Origin: Paraburkholderia aromaticivorans
Lineage (GTDB): Bacteria; Pseudomonadota; Gammaproteobacteria; Burkholderiales; Burkholderiaceae
Direction of reading: 5' to 3'
NCBI RefSeq assembly: GCF_012689525.1
Contig: NZ_CP051515.1
Span: 682,001 to 746,000 of the forward strand
Length of the DNA stretch: 64,000 nt
Under the pieces are notes generated by a model that was given only the letters and a program-made list of their open reading frames with translations, was not told the origin of the DNA and ran no database searches. Shown piece after piece: positions 25,463-34,178 of the stretch. How positions within the stretch are numbered: the first letter of the stretch is position 1; the number at the start of each line of letters is the position of its first letter. A program made the position numbers and the translations under genes.

Positions 25463-26224
25463 TTAACGGATCAACTGCCGCAACGCATGCAGGATCAGCG
25501 AGCCGCCGATCACCACCAGAATCGCGTACGCGATGCGGCGCGTCATCACACCCGACAGCGGCGGCGGATACTGCCGCGCCACGAGCGTCATCAGCGCGAC
25601 GACTGGGACCGCGAACGCGGCCTGTATCCAGAGATCGGCGTCGAGTTGGCCTTGGTACGCGCTGAACAGCGTGCGAGTGGTCGAGGTGACCGTAAAGATC
25701 AGAATCAACGCGTAGCGGATCTGCATGAGCGAGAGCGGCTGGCGGTAGAACTGAAAAATCAACGGCGGCCCGGATACGCCGAACATCCCGCTTAGCAGAC
25801 CGCCGAACAGGCCGCTCACAAAGAAACTGCGATCGCCCGACCGACAAGCGAGCGGGGCCGGCCGCAGCGCCGCGCTTAAGCCCCCATACAGCACCACGGC
25901 GCCCAGCAGCAGTTGCAACACACTGGACGCCGCATTGCTCAACAGATCCAGCACCAGCACGCCCGCCACCACCGACGGCAGAATGCCCAGCGTGGCGGCG
26001 CCCACCGCGCGCCAGTCGATGTGATGAAGTTTGCCGGGCAAGGCGGTCGCGCTGTTGGCGAGCGTCACGACGCTGAGCAAAGCGGCGAGACTCGTCACCG
26101 GCGCGAGGTCCAGGCCGCTGGCCGCGCCGATGACGATCATGCTCAGGCCGAAGCCGGTAATGGTTTGAAAATAGCTCGCGACGCCCATCAGCGCGAGCAG
26201 AGGCAGCAACTTCTGAACGATCAT
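25463..26224 (-). CDS. tauE: TauE/SafE-family anion exporter
   Basis: The 253-residue protein has about eight hydrophobic segments with the TauE/SafE repeat pattern (SYFQTITGFGLSMIVIGAASG near the start and GLFGGLLSGMFGVSGPPLIFQFY in the middle). Members export sulfite (TauE) or sulfoacetate (SafE) produced in taurine metabolism. Its ATG overlaps the pta stop as ATGA. It is therefore translated with Pta and Xsc, which release sulfite, so sulfite export is the simplest role. The PhnY-like dehydrogenase in the same strand block makes sulfoacetate an alternative cargo. Confidence 0.75.
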   Translation of the reverse strand: MIVQKLLPLLALMGVASYFQTITGFGLSMIVIGAASGLDLAPVTSLAALLSVVTLANSATALPGKLHHIDWRAVGAATLGILPSVVAGVLVLDLLSNAASSVLQLLLGAVVLYGGLSAALRPAPLACRSGDRSFFVSGLFGGLLSGMFGVSGPPLIFQFYRQPLSLMQIRYALILIFTVTSTTRTLFSAYQGQLDADLWIQAAFAVPVVALMTLVARQYPPPLSGVMTRRIAYAILVVIGGSLILHALRQLIR

Positions 26225-27258
26225 GAATGAGACGGTGTGAGGAGGGCGTCGGGATGCGTGAGCGCGGCTTGCGCCTGGACCGCGGTGACGGCGGTGACGT
26301 AGTAGATGTCGTCCGCGCTGCAACCGCGCGACAGGTCGTTGGCGGGCTTGCGTAGGCCTTGCAGCAAGGGGCCGATCGCCTTCGCGCCGCCGATCCGCTC
26401 GGCCAGCTTGTAGCCGATATTGCCGGCCTCCAGACTCGGAAACACCAGCACGTTGGCGTGGCCTTCCACCTGCGAATGCTTGACCTTGCGCAGCGCGATC
26501 TCGGAGACGATGGCCGCGTCGAGTTGCACGTCGCCGTCGATCGCGAGATGCGGGCGGCGTTCCTGCACGATATGAGTCGCGTTGACCACCTTGTCGACTG
26601 CCGCATGGTGCGCGCTACCGCTCGTCGAAAACGACAGCATCGCCACGCGCGGCTCGTCCATCAGCAGGCTTTTTGCGCTGTCCGCCGCGGCCATCGCGAT
26701 CTCGGCGAGTTGGCCGGCATCGGGTTCTACCACGAGTGCGCAGTCGGAAAAGATCAGGCCGCCCTTGAGCGTGTGGAACGGCTCGCAGAGCATCATTAGA
26801 AAGAAGCTCGATACGAGCTTGAATGACGGTGCAATGCCGATGATCTGGATGGCGGTGCGCACCACGTCGGCGGTGGTGTTGACCGCGCCGGACACGGAAC
26901 CGTCGGCGTGGCCGAGGCGCACCATCAGGTTCGCGAAGCACAACGGGTTGAGGATTTCTTTCTGCGCTTGTTCAAGCGTCATGCCTTTCTTGCTGCGCAA
27001 TGCGAACAGTTCGTCGGCATATAACGGTGCGAGCGCCGACGCGGCGGGGTCCACCAGTTCCATACCGGTGAGATCGACGTCGAAGCGGGCGGCGGCCTCG
27101 CGGATGCGCGTGGCGTCGCCCGCCAGCAGAATACGGGCAATGCCTTCGCGGCTCGCGCGCTGCGCCGCCTGCAACACGCGCGGATCCTCGGCCTCGCTCA
27201 GCACGATGCGCATCGGCGAACTGCGCGCTTGTTCAATGATGCGGTTGATGGCTTTCAT
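26221..27258 (-). CDS. pta: Phosphate acetyltransferase
   Basis: This 345-residue enzyme is the short Pta form: one catalytic PTA domain with no N-terminal DRTGG region. It has GSVSGAVNTTADVVRTAIQIIG, FFLMMLCEPF, FSDCALVVEPDAGQLAEIA and the C-terminal NVLVFPSLEAGNIGYKLAERIGGA motif typical of acetyl-phosphate:CoA transferases. It converts acetyl phosphate, the product of Xsc, into acetyl-CoA. I start at ATG 27258 (MKAINRIIEQA) since residues farther upstream are not family-like. It lies about 140 bp downstream of xsc and overlaps tauE by 4 bp. Confidence 0.92.
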   Translation of the reverse strand: MKAINRIIEQARSSPMRIVLSEAEDPRVLQAAQRASREGIARILLAGDATRIREAAARFDVDLTGMELVDPAASALAPLYADELFALRSKKGMTLEQAQKEILNPLCFANLMVRLGHADGSVSGAVNTTADVVRTAIQIIGIAPSFKLVSSFFLMMLCEPFHTLKGGLIFSDCALVVEPDAGQLAEIAMAAADSAKSLLMDEPRVAMLSFSTSGSAHHAAVDKVVNATHIVQERRPHLAIDGDVQLDAAIVSEIALRKVKHSQVEGHANVLVFPSLEAGNIGYKLAERIGGAKAIGPLLQGLRKPANDLSRGCSADDIYYVTAVTAVQAQAALTHPDALLTPSHS

Positions 27259-27400
27259 AGGAGTGGCCGATTGAAGAGGCAGCGAGACGTGCAACGAAGA
27301 AGCCGGAGACAGAGCGTCTGAAAGGACGCGCCTGTTTCCGGCCTGTGCGCGCCGCAGGCTCCGTCTGTCTAAGCACGGAGGCCGCGTGCGCCCAAAACGC

Positions 27401-29233
27401 TCAGACGTAGTCCTTGTACTTGTCGAGCATGCGCACCGGCTTGGCGAGCGCGTCGCGGCGGAACGGATCGCCCAGTTCACGCGTACACATGATCTCGATG
27501 ATGGTGGTCTTGCCGTGATTCATTTGCGCGTCGATCGCGCGCTTGAGCGCCGGGCCCACATCTTCGAGACGATCCACCACGATGCCTTCGGCGCCCATCG
27601 CGCGGGCAATCGCCGCGAAGCTCTGGTTGTCGAGTTCACCGGCGACGAAGCGGCGGTTGTAGAAGTCCACCTGGTTTTTCTTCTCCGCGCCCCACTGGCG
27701 GTTATGGAACACCACCGCCGTCACCGGAATGTTGTGGCGCACGCACGTCATGGTTTCCATCAGGCTCATGCCCCATGCGCCATCGCCCGCATACGACACG
27801 GCCGGACGGTGCGGCGCGGCAACCTTCGCGCCGATGATGGTCGGAAACGCGTAGCCGCAATTGCCCCAGCTCATCGCCGCAAAGAAGCTGCGCGGTTTGT
27901 TGAAGCGCAGATAGCTGTTGGCCACCGAGTTGATGTTGCCGATATCGGTCGAGACCATCACGTCTTCAGGCATGGCCTTTTCCAACTCGCGCAGCACCTG
28001 CCGCGGATGCAGATAAGTGCCGCCGCCGGGCGTGCGCTCCTGCTTCTGCTCTTCGATCATGTCGAGGCTGTAGGCGTCGCGTTCGTGGGTCCAGTCGTCG
28101 AGCTCTTTCTCCCACGCGGCTTTCTCCGACGCGGTCTGAGCGCCGCGCTCTTCGCGCGTGGCGTCGCAGGCAATCTTGCGTCCCGCAAGGCGCTCGGTCA
28201 GCGCGACGGCGGCGGCTTTCGCGTCGCCGCAGATGCCCACCGAGATCTTCTTCACCAGGCCGAGCATCTTGTGATCGGCATCGATCTGGATGATCTTCGC
28301 GTTGGCCGGCCAGTAGTCCATGCCGTGCTGCGGCAGCGTGCCGAACGGTCCGAGGCGCGAGCCGAGCGCGATCACGACGTCGGCGCGCGACAGCAGTTTC
28401 ATCGCCGCCTTCGAGCCCTGATAGCCGAGCGGGCCGCACCACAGCGGATGGTTGGCGGGGAAAGAATCGTTGTGCAGATAGCTGTTGACCACCGGCGCGT
28501 TCAGACGCTCGGCGAGCGCCTTGCACTCTTCGATCGCATCGGCCATCACCACGCCGCCGCCGGAAATGATCACCGGGAATTTGGCTTGCGCCAGCAGTTC
28601 AGCCGCTTCGTTCAGGCGTTGCTCACCGCCCGCGCCGCGATCGAGACGCTGCGGCTGGGGAATTTCTACCTTGACCTGACCATAGAAGTAATCGCGCGGG
28701 ATGTTGAGTTGGGTCGGTCCCATTTCCGCCATCGCGCGGTCGAAGCAGCGGCCCGTGAATTCCGCCATGCGGGCCGGATGGGTGACGTGGCCTTGATACT
28801 TGGTGAACTCCTGGAACATGGGCAGTTGTTTGGCTTCCTGGAAGCCGCCCAGACCGATGCCCATGGTGCCGGCCTCCGGCGTGACGATCACGACCGGGCT
28901 GTGCGCCCAGTAGGCCGCCGCAATGGCGGTGACGCAGTTGCTGATGCCCGGGCCGTTCTGGCCGATCACCACGCCGTGACGTCCCGAGACGCGCGAATAA
29001 CCGTCGGCCATGTGGCCGGCGCCTTGCTCGTGCACCACCGGAATCAGGCGGATGCCGGCGGGCGCGAAGATGTCCATGGCGTCCATGAAGGCGGAGCCCA
29101 TGATGCCGAACATATCGGTCACGCCGTTGGCCGCCAGGGTTTCGACAAACGCTTCCGACGGCGTCATGGCCTGCGGGCCACTGGCACGGTTGTCGGCGGT
29201 AGCGTCACGCGGGGAAGGATTCTGCTCGCTCAT
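27401..29233 (-). CDS. xsc: Sulfoacetaldehyde acetyltransferase
   Basis: The 610-residue ThDP enzyme has the acetolactate-synthase-like fold. The N-terminal pyrimidine domain has the catalytic Glu in RLIPVVHEQGAGHMADGY. The C-terminal diphosphate-binding motif is SYAGDGAWGMSLMETM, followed by NRQWGAEKKNQVDFY. The combination GNCGYAFPTIIGAK and the tail ELGDPFRRDALAKPVRML is what I recognise as Xsc. It cleaves sulfoacetaldehyde with phosphate to acetyl phosphate plus sulfite, the convergence point for taurine, isethionate and sulfoacetate. The ATG at 29233 follows GGAGACACCCC. Length is close to the usual 585-600 residues. Confidence 0.93.
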   Translation of the reverse strand: MSEQNPSPRDATADNRASGPQAMTPSEAFVETLAANGVTDMFGIMGSAFMDAMDIFAPAGIRLIPVVHEQGAGHMADGYSRVSGRHGVVIGQNGPGISNCVTAIAAAYWAHSPVVIVTPEAGTMGIGLGGFQEAKQLPMFQEFTKYQGHVTHPARMAEFTGRCFDRAMAEMGPTQLNIPRDYFYGQVKVEIPQPQRLDRGAGGEQRLNEAAELLAQAKFPVIISGGGVVMADAIEECKALAERLNAPVVNSYLHNDSFPANHPLWCGPLGYQGSKAAMKLLSRADVVIALGSRLGPFGTLPQHGMDYWPANAKIIQIDADHKMLGLVKKISVGICGDAKAAAVALTERLAGRKIACDATREERGAQTASEKAAWEKELDDWTHERDAYSLDMIEEQKQERTPGGGTYLHPRQVLRELEKAMPEDVMVSTDIGNINSVANSYLRFNKPRSFFAAMSWGNCGYAFPTIIGAKVAAPHRPAVSYAGDGAWGMSLMETMTCVRHNIPVTAVVFHNRQWGAEKKNQVDFYNRRFVAGELDNQSFAAIARAMGAEGIVVDRLEDVGPALKRAIDAQMNHGKTTIIEIMCTRELGDPFRRDALAKPVRMLDKYKDYV

Positions 29234-29261
29234 GGGGTGTCTCCAGCTCTTTGAGATAAGT

Positions 29262-29357
29262 GGAACAAAAAATACCGAAAAATGCTTGGTGTCTGAAATG
29301 TAGGCCAGCAGTTTCAGCGCGTCAACCAAAATTCAAATAAATGGAACGTTTTGTATC
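29262..29357 (-). promoter_or_regulatory. xsc promoter region with two GGAAC-N6-TA(C/T)C elements
   Basis: Two 15-bp elements, GGAACAAAAAATACC (29262-29276) and GGAACGTTTTGTATC (29343-29357), lie 81 bp apart in the AT-rich gap between phnY and xsc. The second overlaps the TTTGTATC motif shared with the CobS-like gene. They look like half-palindromic operator sites and could bind one of the local IclR regulators. No TauR-type 31-bp element is present here. Confidence 0.4.
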
Positions 29358-29390
29358 AAAAAAATGTATTGCTTCATGGGGGCGGTTTGC

Positions 29391-29433
29391 GCCGTGGCAG
29401 CGACGGCCGCTGCTCCGGCCTCACTGCCACGGC
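29391..29433 (-). other. Long inverted repeat around the phnY stop codon
   Basis: GCCGTGGCAG (29391-29400) and CTGCCACGGC (29424-29433) form a perfect 10-bp stem, with a smaller GGCCG/CGGCC hairpin inside the loop. The right arm contains the last phnY codons. No T-run follows on the minus strand, so it is not a classical intrinsic terminator. It may attenuate read-through into xsc or protect the phnY message. Confidence 0.4.
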
Positions 29434-30878
29434 AGCGAGTACGTTTTCACGTTGGTAAAGCTCTTGATCGCTTCCTGAACGCCTTCCTTGTAGCCGAGCC
29501 CCGAATCCTTGATGCCGCCGAACGGCGTCAGTTCGAGCCGGTAGCCCGGCACCTCGCGCACGTTCACGCTGCCGACCTCCAGCTCCGCGATAAACCGCGT
29601 GATGTAGTCGAGCCGATTCGTGCAGACGGAAGAAGACAGGCCGTAGTCGGTGGAGTTGGAGATACGGATCGCTTCGTCGATGTCGCGAAAACGGATGACC
29701 GGCGAAACCGGCCCGAAGGTTTCGTATCGAACAAGCGGCATATCCGGCGTGACGTGATCGACCACGGTCGGCGAATAGAGCGCGCCGCGACGCACGTTGC
29801 CGATCAGCAGTTTCGCGCCGCGGCTCACGGCGTCGTTGACTTGAGCTTCGAAGAACTTCGCGGCGTCTTCGTCGATCACGGTGCCCATGTCGGTGGCGGG
29901 ATCGGCCGGGTCGCCGTAGCGTATTGCGCGGGTCTTTTCCACCAGCAATTCGACGAAGCGGTCCGCTACCGCTTCATGCACGAGCATCCGCTTGACGGCG
30001 GTGCAGCGCTGCCCGGAGTTTTTGTACGAACCGGAAACGGCCAGCGTGCTCGCTTCGTCGAGGTCCGCGTCTTCCATCACGATGATCGGATCGTTGCCGC
30101 CCAGTTCGAGCACCGCGCGCCGATAACCCATTTTGTTCGCGATGCTTTTGCCGATCGCGACCCCGCCCGTGAACGTAATCAGGTCGACGTGCCGGTTCGT
30201 GATGAGTTCGTCGGCGATGTCTTTCGGGTCGCCCGTCACCACCTGAAGCATCTGTTGCGGCAGGCCGGCGCTGTAGAGAATGTCGGCGAGCAGGCAGGTG
30301 GACAGCGGCACCTTTTCTGACGGCTTGACGACGATCCGGTTATTGGTCGCGATGGACGGCACGATCTTGTGCGCCACCTGGTTCATCGGATGATTGAACG
30401 GCGTGATCGCACAGATCACGCCGAGCAGCGGCTCGCGCTGCGTATAGACGCGGCGCTGTTTGCCGTGCGGCGTCAGATCGCAGGAGAAGATCTGGCCGTC
30501 GTCCTTCAGCGCTTCATTGGCGCCGAAGATCAGTACATCGCTGACGCGGCCCGCTTCGTATAACGAATCCTTTTTGCAGAGGCCGGACTCAGCGGTGATC
30601 AGATCGGCGATTTCGCCGGTCCGTTCGCGCACGATATCCGCCGCGCGGCGCAGGATCTGCGCGCGCTCATAGCGTGTGAGTTTGGCGCGATAGGCGTGCG
30701 CATACTCGAAAGCGTGGCGCACGTCGTCCACGGTGGCTTTCGGAACGGTGCCGACCCGTTCGCACGTGTAAGGGTTGAATACCTCTATGACTTCGGCGCG
30801 CGTGACCCTTTCGCCGCCGATGCGCATGGCCTCGTGCCGACCCTCAATAGATAGCTTCGGTTTAACGATGGCGTTCAC
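29421..30878 (-). CDS. Aldehyde dehydrogenase, PhnY-like; possible sulfoacetaldehyde dehydrogenase
   Basis: The 485-residue enzyme has VICAITPFNHPMNQ, the general base in VLELGGNDP and the nucleophile Cys in NSGQRCTAVKR, and ends VKTYSLPWQ. It looks most like phosphonoacetaldehyde dehydrogenase (PhnY), which oxidises an aldehyde next to a phosphonate group. Sulfoacetaldehyde is the sulfonate analogue. The gene lies between xsc and tauABC and carries a candidate TauR operator 85 bp upstream. I therefore infer oxidation of sulfoacetaldehyde to sulfoacetate (a SafD-like role). There are no phosphonate genes in the window. Confidence 0.75.
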   Translation of the reverse strand: MNAIVKPKLSIEGRHEAMRIGGERVTRAEVIEVFNPYTCERVGTVPKATVDDVRHAFEYAHAYRAKLTRYERAQILRRAADIVRERTGEIADLITAESGLCKKDSLYEAGRVSDVLIFGANEALKDDGQIFSCDLTPHGKQRRVYTQREPLLGVICAITPFNHPMNQVAHKIVPSIATNNRIVVKPSEKVPLSTCLLADILYSAGLPQQMLQVVTGDPKDIADELITNRHVDLITFTGGVAIGKSIANKMGYRRAVLELGGNDPIIVMEDADLDEASTLAVSGSYKNSGQRCTAVKRMLVHEAVADRFVELLVEKTRAIRYGDPADPATDMGTVIDEDAAKFFEAQVNDAVSRGAKLLIGNVRRGALYSPTVVDHVTPDMPLVRYETFGPVSPVIRFRDIDEAIRISNSTDYGLSSSVCTNRLDYITRFIAELEVGSVNVREVPGYRLELTPFGGIKDSGLGYKEGVQEAIKSFTNVKTYSLPWQ

Positions 30879-30962
30879 GCGGCCCCCTGACTGGATTGAC
30901 GATCGTGGAAGGTAAATGTCTTACCGTTGAGGTTGATATTGCCGGTGGGCACGGCAACGGGG

Positions 30963-30993
30963 TAGAGCCAGCTTGGGGGAGTCGCTGAGTCCA
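30963..30993 (-). promoter_or_regulatory. Candidate TauR operator, site 2
   Basis: The plus strand reads TAGAGCCA, 11 bases, then TCGCTGAGTCCA, with the same spacing as the sites at 18869 and 34033. On the minus strand the half-sites CTGGACTCAG and CTGGCTCTAC form a direct repeat with a 23-bp period. It lies 85 bp upstream of the phnY-like start and just beyond the tauABC terminator. Confidence 0.7.
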
Positions 30994-31022
30994 GCATCGT
31001 GTCTACGTGAGGCAAAACAAGA

Positions 31023-31044
31023 AAGGGCCCGAAGAAGGGCCCTT
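31023..31044 (-). terminator. Rho-independent terminator of tauABC
   Basis: AAGGGCCC (31023-31030) and GGGCCCTT (31037-31044) form a perfect 8-bp stem with a 6-base loop. On the minus strand the stem is followed by TTCTTGTTTT, so it terminates transcription coming from tauC, 26 bp after its stop codon. It separates the tauABC transcript from phnY. Confidence 0.85.
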
Positions 31045-31069
31045 GTCAGCGAAGTACGGCGACGCCTTG

Positions 31070-31990
31070 TCAGACTTTGCCTTTCCAGGGCACCAACACC
31101 CGCTCGATATAACGCATCAGCAAATCAAAGCAGAGCGCAAAGAACCCGATCACGATGATCCCCATGATCACCACATCGCTCGCCAGAAATTCCGCCGCGT
31201 TGAGCACCATGAAGCCGAGGCCGCTGGACGAAGCGACCATTTCAGCGGCCACCAGCGTGGTCCAGCCCACGCCGATGCCGATCCGCATGCCGGTAAAGAT
31301 CTCCGGCATCGCCGACTTCAGGATCACGTACAGCACCACCTGCGTACGCGAAGCGCCCATCGAATACGCGGCGTGAATCTGTTCGATCGACACCGACCGC
31401 ACGCCCGCGCGCGCCGCAATCGCGAGCGGCGCGAAGATCGCCAGATAGATCAGCAGCACCTTCGAGAATTCGCCGATGCCGAACCAGATGATGATGAGCG
31501 GCAAATAGGCGAGCGGCGGCAACGGCCGGTAGAACTCGATCGGCGGATCGAATGCGCCGCGCGCGAAGCGCGACACGCCCATCATCACGCCGACGGGAAT
31601 CGCCGTCAGACAGGCAAGCGCGAACGCACCAAACACCCGCAGCAAGCTGATGCCGGTGTGCTGGGCGAGCGTCGAATTGGCAAAGCCTTCCGTTGCGACA
31701 TAGATGAACTTCGCGTAGACGGCCTGCGGCGACGGCAGGAACAGCGGCTTGATCCAGTGCAGATTGGTCGCCGCGAACCAGAGTGCGATGAACGCGGCGA
31801 CGGTGATCAGGCTGGTGACGACACTGCTGCCTTGCCCCGGCACGCCGAACGTGTCGCCGGGCCGGGCGGGTTTCTTCGCGAGCATACGAGGACCGCGCCC
31901 CGGTCTGCGGGGTGGTCGGATCGGCGTGTTCGTCTCCATGGGTGCGGCCTCGCCGTGCAACACGGCATGAGCGGATTTTGAACTAAACAT
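31070..31990 (-). CDS. tauC: Taurine ABC transporter permease
   Basis: This is a 306-residue membrane protein with a long basic N-terminal extension (about 60 residues, rich in Arg and Pro) before six helices. It shows the SsuC/TauC pattern: [36 protein letters not shown], then the EAA loop [33 protein letters not shown]. The extension is longer than in typical TauC proteins (about 275). The ATG at 31990 overlaps the tauB stop by 8 bp, consistent with translational coupling. It forms the channel for taurine uptake. Confidence 0.9.
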   Translation of the reverse strand: MFSSKSAHAVLHGEAAPMETNTPIRPPRRPGRGPRMLAKKPARPGDTFGVPGQGSSVVTSLITVAAFIALWFAATNLHWIKPLFLPSPQAVYAKFIYVATEGFANSTLAQHTGISLLRVFGAFALACLTAIPVGVMMGVSRFARGAFDPPIEFYRPLPPLAYLPLIIIWFGIGEFSKVLLIYLAIFAPLAIAARAGVRSVSIEQIHAAYSMGASRTQVVLYVILKSAMPEIFTGMRIGIGVGWTTLVAAEMVASSSGLGFMVLNAAEFLASDVVIMGIIVIGFFALCFDLLMRYIERVLVPWKGKV

Positions 31991-32798
31991 GAGCGACTCC
32001 CGCCTCGGCGCCGTGCAACTTCTCGTCGCCGTAAATGATGTTGAGGACACGCTCGCGCATCGCGATGAAATCGGGACTCGATTTGATCGCCCGTGCGTCG
32101 CGCGTTTCGAGAAAGCGGCGATTGAAGTCCAGTTCGTAGGTATGCGTGATGCGGCCGGGACGCGGCGACATCACGATCAGCCGGCTCGCAAGGAACAGCG
32201 CCTCTTCGACGCTGTGCGTGATGAAGAAAAACATCTTGTTGGTCTTCTTCCACACGTCGAGCAGAAGCTCCTGAATGGTCTCGCGAGTGAGCGCGTCGAG
32301 CGCGGCCATCGGCTCGTCCATCAACAGCATCGCCGGATCGCAGGTGAGCGCGCGGGCAATGCCGACGCGCTGCTGCATGCCGCCCGAGAGCTGATAGATC
32401 ATGTGCTTGTGGAAGTCCTGCAGGCCGACCAGCGCGAGGTTGCGCACAGCAATGTCCCGCCGTTGCGCGCGCGGCACGCCTTGTAGCTTGAGGCCGAATT
32501 CCGCGTTGTCGATCACGTTGAGCCACGGCAACAGCGCATGCTTCTGGAACACCACGCCGCGATCCGCGCCCGGCCCCGCAATAGGTTCGCCGCCGAGCAG
32601 CAACTCGCCGCGGCTCGGCGCGATGAAGCCGGCCATCAGCGATAACAGCGTGGTCTTGCCGCAGCCGGACGCGCCCAGCGCGACTACGAAGTCACCCGAG
32701 CGGATCGTCAGGTTGATATCGTCGAGCGCCTGCACGGTCTGCCCGGGACGCTGCCCCGGAAACACCACGCTCACGTTTCTGACAGTCATGTTTTCCAT
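31983..32798 (-). CDS. tauB: Taurine ABC transporter ATP-binding protein
   Basis: The 271-residue ATPase has Walker [11 protein letters not shown]-loop [13 protein letters not shown], signature LSGGMQQR, Walker [15 protein letters not shown] and switch [14 protein letters not shown]. These are the hallmarks of the nitrate/sulfonate/taurine group. Two ATGs (32798 and 32789) are possible; I choose 32798 because GGGAGG sits 4-5 bp upstream of it. It energises TauC. Confidence 0.92.
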   Translation of the reverse strand: MENMTVRNVSVVFPGQRPGQTVQALDDINLTIRSGDFVVALGASGCGKTTLLSLMAGFIAPSRGELLLGGEPIAGPGADRGVVFQKHALLPWLNVIDNAEFGLKLQGVPRAQRRDIAVRNLALVGLQDFHKHMIYQLSGGMQQRVGIARALTCDPAMLLMDEPMAALDALTRETIQELLLDVWKKTNKMFFFITHSVEEALFLASRLIVMSPRPGRITHTYELDFNRRFLETRDARAIKSSPDFIAMRERVLNIIYGDEKLHGAEAGVAHV

Positions 32799-32830
32799 GT
32801 TGCCTCCCGATCCCAAGGATCACGGTTACG

Positions 32831-33889
32831 TCATTTGAGTTTCGCGGCGGCTTCGGCATAAGCCGGCGTCACGAATTTCGAGTAGTCGGGCAAGACGGCG
32901 CTGATCTGCTTCTGGCTCTTCAGGAACTCCGAGGTGTCCTTCAGCGCGAGCGCGGCGCGGCTCGTCGTGCCGCCGCCCAGCCATTGCGCGGACGCCTGCT
33001 CATCGAGCGTGGGGAAGGCGTAGAGCGACAGCGACGCCGGCACGTCCGCCGGCGAGCCGCCGATCATCTTCGCGATGGCGGCGGCTTGCGGCGACGTCGC
33101 GTTCCATTGCGACGGATTGCTGCGGTATTGCTGGTCGGCGTCGGCGATCGCCTTGACGAGTTTGGCCATGAAGTCCTTGTGTTCCTCGCCCCATTTGCGA
33201 TCGACCGCAATGCCGTCGAAGGTCGGTTTGCCGAGTTTCGAGAGGTCGCCCGACGTGATCAGCACCTTGCCGCTTTTCTTCAGCTCGGCGAGCGCGGGAT
33301 CCCACACGTAGGCGGCGTCGATGTCGCCGCGCGACCAGGCCGCGACGATCTGATTGGGCTGCATGTTGAGGATCTTCAGGTCAGACGGATTGATGCCCCA
33401 GTGCTGCAGCGCGAACATCGTGTGATAGTGGGTCGTCGAAACGAACGGCACGCCGATGGTCTTGCCCTTCAGGTCCGCCGGCTTCGCGATGCCGGAGCCG
33501 TTGCGCACCACCATCGCTTCGGCCTGGTTGATGTTGTCGAGAATCCAGAAGAGCTGCAGATCGAGGCCCTGGCTCACGGCGGCGGCGAGCGGGCTCGAAC
33601 CGATCACGCCGACCTTGACGTCGCCGGATGCCAACGCGGTCGCCACTTTGGCGCCGGACTCGAACTGCCGCCAGTTGATCTTGTAGCCGGTGGCCTTTTC
33701 GATCGACCCGTTCGCGATGCCGACCACCCACGGATCGACGATCTGCTGATAGGCGATCGTGATTTCCTTGTCTTCCGCGTGGCCGGGCGTCGCTACGAAA
33801 CACGCCGTGGCAGCGAAAACCAGCGACAGAACGCAGCGCGCCGTCCATTGGAACCACGGCCGTAATGTCGAGTTTTTATGGCGTTTCAT
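32831..33889 (-). CDS. tauA: Taurine ABC transporter substrate-binding protein
   Basis: The 352-residue protein has a signal peptide (MKRHKNSTLRPWFQ, a hydrophobic segment, cleavage near GHAE). The mature domain starts ITIAYQQIVDPWVVGIANGSIEKATGYKINWRQFESGAKVATALASGDVKVG, typical of TauA and close to SsuA. Later motifs are DAAYVWDPALAELKKSG and PTFDGIAVDRKWGEEH. It binds taurine in the periplasm. I start at 33889 because the signal peptide begins there. It is the first gene of tauABC, divergent from tauR, with a candidate TauR operator 144 bp upstream. Confidence 0.92.
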   Translation of the reverse strand: MKRHKNSTLRPWFQWTARCVLSLVFAATACFVATPGHAEDKEITIAYQQIVDPWVVGIANGSIEKATGYKINWRQFESGAKVATALASGDVKVGVIGSSPLAAAVSQGLDLQLFWILDNINQAEAMVVRNGSGIAKPADLKGKTIGVPFVSTTHYHTMFALQHWGINPSDLKILNMQPNQIVAAWSRGDIDAAYVWDPALAELKKSGKVLITSGDLSKLGKPTFDGIAVDRKWGEEHKDFMAKLVKAIADADQQYRSNPSQWNATSPQAAAIAKMIGGSPADVPASLSLYAFPTLDEQASAQWLGGGTTSRAALALKDTSEFLKSQKQISAVLPDYSKFVTPAYAEAAAKLK

Positions 33890-34032
33890 AATAGGTCTCA
33901 CAATAGGTTCGGACAGCGGGTTTGAACTGCGGCTGTTTATGGAGCACGGAAGTCGTGTGGCCACGACGGGTGCTTGTCCCAATCGCACTGGACGGGGTGA
34001 GTCGAGTATCGTCAGTAAAAAATGGAGCAAGT

Positions 34033-34063
34033 TAGTGCCAGACGGCGCCGATCGTTGAGTCCA
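34033..34063 (-). promoter_or_regulatory. Candidate TauR operator, site 3 (tauA-tauR intergenic region)
   Basis: The plus strand reads TAGTGCCA, 11 bases, then TCGTTGAGTCCA. Together with sites 1 and 2 this gives the consensus TAG(A/T)GCCA-N11-TCGNTGAGTCCA. It sits in the 289-bp region between the divergent tauA and tauR genes, 116 bp before tauR and 144 bp before tauA. Location beside the regulator's own gene is what identifies TauR as the probable binder. The rest of this intergenic region shows no gene. Confidence 0.72.
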
Positions 34064-34178
34064 CATCGGCGCGCCGAACTGCTCTGGCCGGCCCGCGCCA
34101 TCGCCGCTCATGCGGCAGAGGGCCGTCACGTGCAGCGTTGGCGTGACTGGCGCGGCTCTTTCACTTTCAGGAGGAAGC

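Noticed and set aside
29421..30878. Phosphonate catabolism gene
   Set aside because: No other phosphonate genes are near, and the gene sits inside the taurine/Xsc block with a candidate TauR site.
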